DNA from: Paramacrobiotus richtersi
Lineage: Eukaryota > Tardigrada > Eutardigrada > Parachela > Macrobiotidae
Reading direction: 5' to 3'
Length of the DNA: 47,260 nucleotides
Assembly (NCBI GenBank): GCA_034698045.1
Contig: JAQGAU010000058.1
Coordinates: 1 to 47,260 of the forward strand
Positions 18,376-29,200 of the stretch are shown piece after piece. The notes beneath the pieces were generated by a model. It made no database searches. It was not told the origin of the DNA and saw nothing but the letters and a program-made list of their open reading frames with translations. A program made the position numbers and the translations under genes. Position 1 is the stretch's first letter. Each line of letters starts with the position of its first letter.

Positions 18376-19898
18376 ATGGCAGCCACTCTGCAGGTCCGCC
18401 CACTCACCCCAGCGGTTGGAGCCGTTATTGACGGTGTTGACTTATCCAAAGAAATCACTCCGGAAACAAAAAACCAGATCGAAAAGGTAAGTTGTCAAAA
18501 GATCGTTAATGATTAAAAAGACGTTTTAATACATTTTCAAGGTGACACTTGCATACAGTGCTGCTTTAGTATCTCACGAGATTAGCAAAATTTATGAATC
18601 CTGACAGATTTACGGCAAAGATCTATAACAATTAAAGGTCTGTAGTAAACCTTTAAACATACCTTAGTGTTAATCATTTTTGATGCTATTCAATACAACA
18701 TTCCTTTATGTTACTTCTGGCTGTGATTCGCAATAGGGAGTGTCAAAGTTCGTGCGTTACTTTCCAGGCTTTGGTGAAGCATGGCGTCATCTTCTTCGAG
18801 AACCAGCAAGCGCTCACTTCGGAAAAGCAGCGCGACTTTGCCCGCCTCTTCGGGGAACTGCACATCCACCCCTTCTACCCAGCAGTCTCCAAAGAAGTGC
18901 CGGAACTGATCGTGCTGGACACCAACACCAAGAACCCACCGGACAGCAATAACTGGCACACGGACGTGACCTTTATCCCGACGCCCCCGTTGGGATGCGT
19001 TCTGCGCGCCATTCTGCTGCCGCCCTGTGGGGGTGACACGTGCTGGGCGTCAACAGCGGCCGCCTATAAGGCTTTGTCGCCACTGATGCGAGAGTTAGTG
19101 GACAAGCTAACGGTCGTTCATGATTTTACCAAGGGATTCCCGGCTGACCGGTGGACGGATCCCAAAGAAGCGATGGCCACAATTGCGGTAACTTAATGGA
19201 TAAAAATCGTAATCAGTGTGTAAAATAAAGTACTTATAGTAATAAAAATCGCCAAGAAAAATTATGCAGCCGAAATTTAGTATATGGATATCGTGACTGT
19301 ACTGTACTATGCCGAATGAAAGCGTGCAGCACACCGAGAACTATTGTCATATGATGTCGGTGCATAATGTTAGGATGACTGCAAGCCTTAAAGATTGTGC
19401 AGCAAGGAAGAACAATTCTGCATACAAGTAGAATCTTCTGCTAGTATTAATTAGTTTCCTTGGTCGGCATTGATTAGATGATCTACCTTTTACGTAGTTT
19501 ATGACCGGCGCCCTTATGTTAAACTATAAACACGATTTCATAGTTCAGAACTTCGTTTTGTTATTCTTCTCCAGGCTAATCCACCCACCACCCATCCTTT
19601 GGTTCGTATCCATCCAGTTAGCGGAGAGAAGGGCCTCTTCTGCGGGGATTTCTCCAGCCGTATCAGCAATTTAACCAGAGATGAGAGCGACGTACTGCTG
19701 AAGTACCTCAACGACTTTTGCTCTAAACCCGAATTTGTTGTTCGCTGGCACTGGAAGGAAGGAGACGTGGCCATGTGGGATAACCGTCTGACACAACATT
19801 ACGCTGTGGCGGATTACTTGCCCAATCGACGCATCATGCACCGAGCAACGATCCTGGGCGACCGACCTTATGGACCCGCCATGCCGAAACAAGAATGA
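18376..19898 (+). CDS. TauD/TfdA-family 2-oxoglutarate-dependent dioxygenase
   Basis: Three exons, 18376-18486, 18768-19187 and 19575-19898, joined in phase 0, 284 aa, the usual length for the family. Residues 6-30 ([16 protein letters not shown]) match the N-terminal strand of TauD proteins. The iron-binding facial triad is complete: H-x-D in NNWHTDVTF and the distal histidine in [14 protein letters not shown]; the 2-oxoglutarate-binding arginine is in RIMHRATI. Family members hydroxylate sulfonates, chlorophenoxy acids, or other small acids using O2, Fe(II) and 2-oxoglutarate; the substrate here cannot be read from sequence. No signal peptide, so probably cytosolic. The family is most diverse in bacteria and fungi; two spliceable introns show that this copy is a resident eukaryotic gene. 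Start: first ATG in frame with the family N-terminus. Confidence 0.88.
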
Positions 19899-21335
19899 GC
19901 TTCATTTTAATGTAGCCCGTGTGATTTTACAAAAAAATTCGTCTCTAATGATTACAGGCCAATGTTCGGTGATATGGACAGTCATGCTATTTATTCCTGC
20001 AGTTTTTAACAACTTGATAAGTCCGCTACCATACAAAACTGTTTAAGAAAAATGATCAACCAAGCTGCCTTGCTCAGATTCGTAGTTCGCGCACATGGAA
20101 TGCGACATGTCCCGCACTTCACTGATGATTCTTCTGGCCCGGTTCTTCAAGGCATCCAGCATGGCCATGACGTTTCTCCGCTGTTCGGTAACGGATCTGG
20201 CCCTCCAAGATGGCGAATCCGTTGGTAACTGTGTGATCCACTGTCAGTACGTAGTGAAACGAACTTTGGCTTTGCATTTTGCAGTCCGTAGCTGAATGGT
20301 ACACAAAAGTACTAATATGTACTGCATGCATATCGCAACTTCGATCGTTTCCTCCATAATGCTCAGCAGTAAACCGTGACATATGACGAAGAGTGCAAAA
20401 TTCCTTCCTGTTTACGAGAGTTAAATGGCTCGTTAGCCGGAAACGCCACCCTGGTTCTTCCAAAGGTGAAAGTATCGACACGCCGAGTTTGCGCTCAGCC
20501 GTTAAGCTGAAGCATTCGCGTAACAGACAAGTTTAGCACTCTGTATCGGCACACGGTCCGTGCGCAAAATGTTATACATATCTATAATTCATAAAAATTT
20601 AAGTAAATCCAGTCAGAGTGCTGTAATATGATGAGATCAAGCTCACGATCGGTGTACAACACTCTTTCGAAATACTCATTGCGGCGACGTCGTTACGACG
20701 AAGGCGGGCTATAAAACATCTCGTAAAACATGTCTGCATAATAAGCATGTGCGCCCTATGTTTTGTAAACAAATGTATCCATGTTTCTATGACCTTCAAG
20801 TGTCATCGCCAAGATCTTGATCAGAGCAACAATTAGCGACCGAGCCCCACTCTTCATTTCAATATAGCCGGTCTTTCACGCTAATATGAGCAGTTTACGA
20901 GTATCACTTGCACCAGTCGCTGGCAAAACAATTCCATCGCTGGATGCGCCAAATTCGTTCTAGTTGTTTATGATTCCGGACCAGGAATTCGTGCCATCCA
21001 GAAATTGTACCTTTCACTGCCATTAACGTGTGAATTATTTGTGTCAGAATTGTCTTAATCTTCACCAATTTTTTGCATTGACCTGCGCGTGGAACGAATG
21101 TCGATGATGGAGTGTCGCTCACTCCTGTTATATTTGCTAAACTTGTGTGCCCTTGTAATTAGCGTAACAGAAGCTAAAGGTGTGTACTAGCAATATGTGC
21201 AAAACAGGCAAAGTTTATTAACAGTGGTGTATTTTGCAACTTTCCTGACAGCTTTCTTCTCGCCAGATTTTGCGAAACAGTATGTTCGTACAGCAAAACC
21301 ATGGACATCGCAGTTAAAATTGTTAAAGTTAAGAT
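19899..21335. other. Intergenic with a dynamin exon fragment
   Basis: Contains the decayed dynamin GED fragment at 20098-20230. Apart from that, no supported exon; the right end should hold the promoter or an unseen first exon of the cassette gene. Confidence 0.4.
20098..20230 (-). pseudogene. Fragment of a Drp1-type dynamin last exon (GED)
   Basis: Minus strand matches the last exon of the dynamin copies, closest to copy C (39583-39771): shared stretches CGGGACATGTCGCATT, ATGGCCATGCTGGATGCC and GGATTCGCCATCTTGGAG. It has a 2-bp deletion that shifts frame and a 3-bp insertion, and lacks the flanking introns and the other exons. A translocated, dead piece of the cluster that lies 6 kb away. 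Confidence 0.8.
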
Positions 21336-24300
21336 ATGCTTAATCAAAAGATTCGCCCAATTTTGAGCTTCGGGTTATACCCTGTTATCCACACAGGAAT
21401 ATTGGATCTATCCATTACTCCTACATATGCCCTCGAATATCAGCGCTATCATATTAGTATCTTCAAAGATGCATCCGGGACATCAGAACCGACTTTTTAC
21501 TATACTCCGGCATGTCTGCTACTCCGAAATGGCACAAGTGTTACAGCCAAGACTACGAATCCACTGTTTCTCACAGTGAAGATCGGACTGTGGGACGAAG
21601 AATACACGCGCCATATCAGGTCATATTTGATCCAGAGAACGGGAATCCAACACCCGGATATCCGCCCGGTCCCCTTCAAATGGTTGCGCATTGACGGTAT
21701 CGATAATTGGCAAATCAGTCAGACTGGAGCTAAATGGAAATATATCGGCAATCATCCCCAAGTGTCCTCTTTCCGTGTCCGCTGTTGGACTAGTAGTTCG
21801 TGCGACAAAGTAGAGCCATCCCTGGCCACAGACAGCGAACATTTCGCATCAACCGTGCATCTGGCTTTTGCATACCGCTTGCCTAATGCAACAAAGTCGA
21901 CTATCAAAATCCAAAGGGACCATCTGCAGGCATCAGGCATTTTTCGCAGCGTAAACGGCCGCTACCCCGAAGCGAATTTTGTCTACATGCAACAACCAGA
22001 TTTCGAAGATCTTGTAAACGAATTACTGCAAGAAAGCATAATAGCATCAGTACACCACGACGAGTTTGTGGACGATGAGCAGATTGATCGCTTGTTGATA
22101 GAGTATTCGGCAAAGCTGCTCCATAACAGCACATCAACAGCGCAGTTTACCGAAGCAATGTGGGATGTGACGTTCTGGACTGACGAATCACAGCGTCCTG
22201 ACGTTAAAGCTAAAGACCTCGAAGCTCTGTTTAGCAGCGGCAGACACTGGCTGAAGCGAATCATGCGGGGCGACAACGTCACTAGTGAGGCCGGGATCTC
22301 TGAGTCATCGCCAACCGTTGCCGCAGCCATTGCCGAACTCCGGGCGGGAACAGGTCACGTGCAGTGGAGCGGCAGTGGCGTTGTCATCAGGCCTTTCAAG
22401 TTGTGGTGCGTGGATTTGGGTGGGCTGCGTGAAAAAACGGACTTTGGAGAGTCCTCCATCTGGACCACAAAACGCACGGCCGACTACCTAACACCAGCAC
22501 ACTTTGACAACAGAAATTCTGCTCCTGAAGCTAAGAATAGCATGAGCGAAAGTGGAACCGATTATAGCTATTTGAACCAGACGTACGAAAAAATCTTCCA
22601 AATGATCGGCAATTTGACAGGTACATAAAAGACAGTTAAACACATTTATGCAGTGCTGGCATGAACAGGCAACATAAAATAGTAAGGGATGTTGAGCAGA
22701 CTAATTTTCGCTCAAGCTGCATGTCTGTGGCTGTGCTATAGGCATGGTACTGCAGACCAGGCCAAACAGTACCCCAGCCTGCAAAATTGCCACACCGGAA
22801 GCCGGAATCGGTATAAACCTGTTCAACCAGACGCTCGACAAAATTTCCCAAATGTTCGACAATTTGACAGGTAGACCACTTGTTCAGACCGATAAAGCTG
22901 TATGTGTTTGTATCTAGGTATATAGGCGAAAGGGAGAACCAACAGCTGCTGAATATTCTTACCTTACCGTGCGGATGCAAACATAAGAAGTGTTATACAC
23001 ACAATAATGTCGCAGAAAGTATTGATATAAGAATACTGAGCAGTGTAGTAAGCCGATATTATGATGAAACTAGTTGATAAACATAACTGTTTCAGAAGCA
23101 TTAACACTTTATACATCAGTAGAATCTGATAAAAGGGCGCAAATTAGTACTATGGAAGGCACTTCCCTGTACAATGACGATCGCAAGTTTTTCGCTGCAA
23201 ACTATCATAGTGAAAACCTTGCCGGTCTTTTTTCTTCAATCACAGCTGTAATCGACCGTAGCGAAGCGAAGGTACTCTACAGTATACTCAGGCCAAAATG
23301 ATTTTCGTGTCGGTCCGTCGGTAGATAGTTAAATAAAGTAATATATTAATTATTAATAATTTAATTAATATTAATTTTTCTCTTCGTACAGTTTGATTTC
23401 TAAAATGGCCGATTTCGTACGTTCATTAAAATATCAACACCAGTTCATAAAAATTATTATGCGTACATACTTCCTTCGCTTCGGTCATTCAGTGCAGCCA
23501 GCAGCGAATGCACTTTACTAGTGCAACTATCTGAAATTTTCGCAAAAGCTGGATGTGCCTGTTGGTGATACTGTTATACTGCAGGTTTACTGCTGCAGAG
23601 CAGACTAAGCAGTGCTTCAGAATCCAATAATGCCACAGTAGAAATCAGAACCGGCTTCAGCCACGCATCCGGAACAATCTTGCAAATGATCGGAAATCTG
23701 ACAGGTAAAGTCTTTCAGAGTGGCGTGTTTTTAACCCTTTTTTAAGGACAAAGCGGCGAAATAACAACTGCTTCACGTTTTTTCCCTTACAATTGTTAGT
23801 GCTGCACGGTAGTAAACACATCTTCCGTAGTGTCATATGTATATTTTGTAGAATAGGGAATATCTGACTCGTACGGAGCGGACCAACATGCATAATTTAA
23901 TTAATGCGACTCTTTCCGAACCTGTATAACGTTTTAATATTGTACAGCTAAAAAAGTTTTACAGTACTGCTGACGAAACTCCATCATAAAACGAAGATCG
24001 TAAAGTGACGTTAATACGAGTTGGTTATGTGGTCAAATCACAGCTTTGCCACATCTTTCATCACTTTTAGAACTCGATTCTTCACAACTGTGATGCAGAA
24101 GTAAATAGTCTTCGCTAAGGGTGACGGAACTGCATTGTAGACACTGTGCTGCACTCGGCCCCATGCCGTGGCCTCGAACCCAAGAGACTTATTAATACTA
24201 CATGGCTGATACGAGACGCTGACACTTTGTGGTCGCTTAATCACACCCGGATTGCCGCTACTGTACGAAGCATGCTGGATGGTGTGCCGGTCTGCCCAGT

Positions 24301-25210
24301 GCAACAGTTTACCGCGACAAGCAATCCATTCGGTGAAATTTTACTGTCTCTGCCAAAGAGAAATGGTCTCCCGTTGGTGGTTACGTTCGAGGTGGCAGGA
24401 TATTACCCGATTACTGTTCGAAATGTCCATCTCGATACCGACTCAGATACTATGATTACAACGTTCATGGAGCCGTTACTATTCATTTCCAGGCGCTTTG
24501 CTGGATCGGGCACAGCTGCAGGAACGCTGTACGATGTCACAAAGAACAAAGTCGCGCTAAGTAGCGTAAAACTGGATTTCCGAACCGATGTGGGCAGTCA
24601 CAGCGGGACTGTAGTGGAAAGTGTTACCACGTCGGCCGATGGCACTTGGAGCGTGACCCTACCTGTAGGGCATTGCACGGTGACAGCATCGACGAGCGGC
24701 TATATCACAATGCCTTTTACGGTTGCTATTATTGGCGGGAAAAGCAAACAAAATCACGTGACGGGACTGTCACCCATCTTAGACAATGGAGCAATTCGAG
24801 TTGTACTGCTTTGGGGTGTTTATCTCTCCATTCATGTTCGAGGACCGATCGAAAGCAGTTCCGAACGCTCCCACACAAACGTTCGAAGCGGAGTCATCCC
24901 GGGGAGCTTCGTGCGGTATGAAGACGCTTGGTGGGGACTGCACAGCGTCCTCATTTGGAAGCAGCTGACAGGAGTGTACCGCATTAGCATATCCGACTGG
25001 TGGTTGATCAACACATTTCGCAACGGTACCCTGTGGGATATGGCTAACTCCGATGCTACCGTTCAGGTATACACTGGCGACAGATTATGGGCGCAGTATT
25101 TCGTGCCAAACCGCATAGGCAATGCGTGGAGTGTGGTGGACATTAATGGAACACACTTAAAACCCATTAATGAGGTTGCTACTGTAACAAGGGTGGAGGA
25201 CGTTAATTAG
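21336..25210 (+). CDS. Multi-cassette extracellular-type protein with carboxypeptidase-regulatory-like and YfaP/DUF2135-like C-terminus
   Basis: Exons proposed: 21336-22620, 22742-22870, 23096-23224 (putative), 23585-23704 and 24141-25210. Every junction is phase 1, and every cassette exon ends with a conserved peptide like N-L-T/A before the split glycine codon. Total 910 aa (867 without the putative cassette). The first exon encodes about 428 residues I do not recognise, rich in beta-strand-like patterns and N-glycosylation sequons (NGT, NAT, NST, NVT, NQT). The last exon has a carboxypeptidase-regulatory-like beta-sandwich (AGTLYDV to GYITMPFTV) and then a segment like bacterial YfaP/DUF2135 (GAIRVVLLWG, LSIHVRGPI, ATVQVYTGDRLWAQY, WSVVDING). 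The sequons suggest secretion, but no signal peptide is seen; an in-frame stop at 21330 means ATG 21336 is the start or a first exon is missing. Function unknown. Confidence 0.6.
23254..23525 (+). repeat. Dispersed element, copy i
   Basis: About 270 bp, starting GACCGTAGCGAAGCG, containing TTTCGTGT, GTCGGTCCGT and an A+T-rich middle, and ending CGCTTCGGTC, CAGTGCAGCC and GCACTT. The same order is present, reverse-complemented, at 40479-40682, and the right end recurs at 26-75. Ends are partly complementary (GACC..AGCGAAGCG against CGCTTCGGTC), suggesting a short terminal inverted repeat. It lies just after the putative cassette exon 23096-23224. Confidence 0.6.
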
Positions 25211-26234
25211 AGAATGACTAAAGGTACAGTACACGTGTTTTACTGCATTTGCGTACCGTTCGCGTGAGCGACAACACGTTACACGTATAACACTTGTTTC
25301 ATATACACATTTCATTTTTCTATAATTCGCCATGCGGCTCAGTTGTGCAGTAATACAGAATTGTTCTAATGACTAACTGTAAGCCTAACACAAAAAAGTC
25401 ATGCCATAAAAAAAGCAGATCAAATCAGATGAAAAAGTTGTTCCTAAATTGATGGTGTGCTTAAAATGCTCAAAATTGCACATCGTAAAGCATGCACCCA
25501 TATGCATACCCATAAAGATAATCTTTATGTCATTTGTACAGTAAGACCTGTAACTTTGATCATCTCCGCAGTCCGCACACTGAACCTTTGTTTTCGGTGG
25601 CTGGGTTACATACTTCGACAGTGGCTGCAGGATATGCCACATAATTTACGGATCACGGGATATTGCACCTATGCCAAAGCACTGCGCGCGCGGGCGCCAT
25701 ATCTTGTGATCCGTAAATTATGTGGCATAAGCTGCAGTACTTGTCGAAGTACAGTAGTTTGTGTAGGTCGAACTCGATACAGTGAAAATATACCGCCGAC
25801 TTGTCTGTGGCTTCGGTACAATTTTCTCGTTGCGCAGCTAGCACCTTGTGCAAATATGCCAAACTTTAATGCATCGATTTGCTTGATAACGCGCGCATCA
25901 CCAACCAGCGACCGGTAGCCAAACGAAGTGTTGGTGACAGTTTTCCCTATTCCCACTATAAGATTCCGGCCAACATTCGGCCAACAGCGGTAACTTTATT
26001 ATGCCGTGTTCAAGCTTACACCAACAGGTGAACACATGTAAATGCTTCACATTTCAGGATACAATCAAAAACAGCTTAACGTAAAATGCTGTACATACAG
26101 TATGTACTCGTCAAAAACGAAATATGTAGCAGTATGATTTCATGGAAAGTGTTGCAACAAAAAAAGAAACATTTCCTCGACAGTGCATCCACAGTTAACG
26201 GTTGCGACATCACTACCGACAAGAAGAGACAGAA
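25211..26234. other. Intergenic between cassette gene and dynamin copy A
   Basis: 3' flanks of two convergent genes. Apart from the MITE at 25613-25749 nothing is recognised; the plus frame 25457-25918 runs through the MITE and is rejected as coding. Confidence 0.45.
25613..25749. mobile_element. Short TA-flanked MITE with CTTCGA ends
   Basis: 137 bp, almost entirely one imperfect inverted repeat: a perfect 22-bp arm pair (TGCCACATAATTTACGGATCAC and complement is split into two here: TGCCACATAATTTACG then GATCAC) extended outward to CTTCGACA / TGTCGAAG ends. Both ends are flanked by TA (25611-25612, 25750-25751). The terminal CTTCGA matches that of the MITE at 13616-13866. Confidence 0.7.
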
Positions 26235-29200
26235 CTAATGAACTCCGGAGTACGACATGTCGCGGACTTCGCTGATGATTCTGCTGGCTTGACTCAGGGC
26301 TTCCAGCATAGCCATAACGTTCGTACGTTGTTCCGTGATTTCTTTAGCTTCCTCCAGGATGGCGAATTCATTCGCTATTCCCGGCACATACAGCTTCGTA
26401 AACAAGACGTGATTCAGGGTGTTCTACAATTATATTAAAATCACGTAACTTTGGTTTGTTGCCGAAGGGTTAGTTGAACGTTACTGTGTATGTGTATACT
26501 TTTACCTTGGTCTCTTCAATCAGCGAATGGACGATTGCCTTGGGGACGACTTCGTGCACGGTCTTCTGTATGATGGTGAAGTACTTTGTTACCAGTTGTT
26601 TCATCAGCTCCATATCCTCCAATTCGCGCGGCGCAATGTTAGACGGATCAAATTCCTCCAGCTACAACATCCGAAAAATATAATTAACCTCAAAAAAATG
26701 TACAAATATGCGATCGGAAACGTTATTTTCGAATATAAACCAACCCAACAAACCGGAGTTATCTAACGTGCATATATAATAAACCATAATGATCAGATTC
26801 ATACTGAATACAGCTAAACATAGTATGCAAACAACGAGAATTATTAAGGACGGTTAGAAACATCCAGAACTGTGTACAGAAACATCTACTGAGTGCTTCG
26901 GTTATTGTTTGCTCATTAGGGTTCAAGTGCATATATAAACACGTATGCCGCACATGTTACTAATTTTTCGATGTTTTCATGATCAGTAACCGCATCACCA
27001 TTATTCAGTGGACGTACCTCAGCCAGAAAGCTGGCCTCACGTACGTCCGGTTGCACGCTGTTAACCCCAAGTACCGGTTTGCCACCTTTGCCACCAATCT
27101 TTCCCGACCCGGAAACCAACTGCGGAGACGATTTCCCAAGAGTGTGAGCCATTTGCGGAGTCGCTTTCATCGCTTGACCAATGGACAGGCGGCCGTTGGT
27201 ATCGCTCCGACTGCTCACTCCTTCGGATTTGTGCTCTGCACGGGCTGCGGACCGCTCTTCCAAGAGAGCCTCCATTTCATCGCAGAAGTCGGGATGTTTG
27301 GGATTGATATACGCCAGTTGAATCTGAAAAGACGTTAGCATTTTCAAGTCCAACAACACGGCAGCCATCGGTTAGGGATTATTCGCAATTACTTCCAGCA
27401 GGTATTTGACTCTTTTCGCCGTTTTATCGGCTTTCTTCTTCAGGAACTCGTTGACCGTACCCTGGATGGCATCATACAGTTTGGGAAATTTACGGAATTC
27501 GCGCTGCAAACGCAAAAGTGCCAATTATCAGCACAGTACTGGTACTGGTCCACAGAGAACCATTAGGACAACGAACTGATTATTAGGAATTATGGATTTG
27601 ATAGTATAAACTTTATAACAACATATTACAGTAATTCCAGAAGACTCATCAAACGTAAACGCACCTGAATGTCCTTTCCGCAGCGCTGAATTACACGCAC
27701 CATTTCTTCGTAGACCAGATCAACGCACTGTAGACACGGTGGAAGCATGCGGGCGATTTGATCTTTCGCCAGTTTTTGGAATGCCATATCGGGGACCGTT
27801 AGCGGTGGGCGCAAACTCTGGAATGAACACCACGTACAACCAAAAACGACAAGGAAAGACGTCGATAAAGTTTCAAAAGCCAACCGATGGGAACAAATCA
27901 CCAAAATTAATAACGCGTAACGTACTTGCTTACGCGTCTGAATAATAAACAGATCGCATATCGGTATATTTTCATCATTATAGTTCGTTAATACTTACAT
28001 TCCTGACGTACGTCCTTCAGTGTGAGTCGTTGCTGATCTGCTTTTGCTGCATACTGCAGCTTCTGTTTTATTTATTTCTGTACTAATCCAATCTGGTATT
28101 TATTTTTCAAAATTATAAAATCAAAGTACATCTGTTTGCCAATTTTTAATAACCATACCCCAGCCGTGCGTAAAGCGTGCACGATGTCCTTCGTCTCCAG
28201 ATCCCCCAGAGCCTCCACATCAAAAAAGCTGGTACAGAAGATATTCTGGAAAATTTCCAGACTAATCAACGCCCCGCCCTTCAGTTTGTAATTGTCGCCT
28301 GCAGTATCCAGATTGGTGCCGTCCAGGGTGGAACTGTAGGCCCTGACGAACTCTTCAATTAGCTTAGCCAGCAATGATTCCTTGTTCACAACCGGACGCC
28401 CCAGTTCATTCAACAGCTCCTTGTGGGCCTTGGTCATGCTGTTGATCCGGGCCTTCAGATCGGGTAATCGCTCGCGGATGTGGGTCATGAGCAGCTATAA
28501 CACATTACAAGTTTCGTGTTAACTGTAATTTGAATGACAGACAATAACATTCGTAACAACTGTGGTGATACAAATAAGTTTTCAAACAAAGATAAATACG
28601 ACAATAATTAATTATTGTCGTATAAGATACTGGAGTTTATAAACTCTAGGATCTTGGAAAGTTCGATTACAGATGTACACTAAGTTCGCGCCAAAGTTGA
28701 CCAACGCCATTGCGAGACGCGTATCCAAACCGCACGCACTATTTTGGTTATTGTTAGTAGTTTTCCTGGAACATCTTTTTATGCCGCATCTAAGAATCAG
28801 CTTGTTGGACAGATCTTTCCAGTCTGTTCCTGTAGATCCCGTTGGGTACAGGGAGGGGATGGGCTTAGTTTCGATGGTCGTTTAAATGACATCGTCAAAA
28901 CTGCTACAGTGAGTGCTTACGGATAACAGAGGCATTGTTCGAAAGAGCTGAAGTCAGGGATAACACTAATCAACCACCGAAGGCCCAATGAAAATTGATA
29001 CGGAAGTTTGCCTCTCATAGACTTCCATGCTAAAATTTGGGATACTGAACATGGAAGGTGCATCCCAGGCACTAATGTTCTGGAGTTCTGCTGCGGCTAC
29101 GTAAACGGAGCAGAGGTCCAGCAAGGTTGTATCATCGGGGAATTTAAATTATATTGAGTCAATGCCACGAGAAAGCAGTTTCGATTTCACACCCAAAACG

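Noticed and set aside
18376-19898. Bacterial contamination as source of the TauD-like gene
   Set aside because: Two introns with GT-AG borders in phase 0 interrupt the frame exactly, and neighbours are intron-bearing animal genes.
25457-25918. 153-codon plus-strand frame
   Set aside because: It reads straight through the TA-flanked MITE and has no family signal or splice support.
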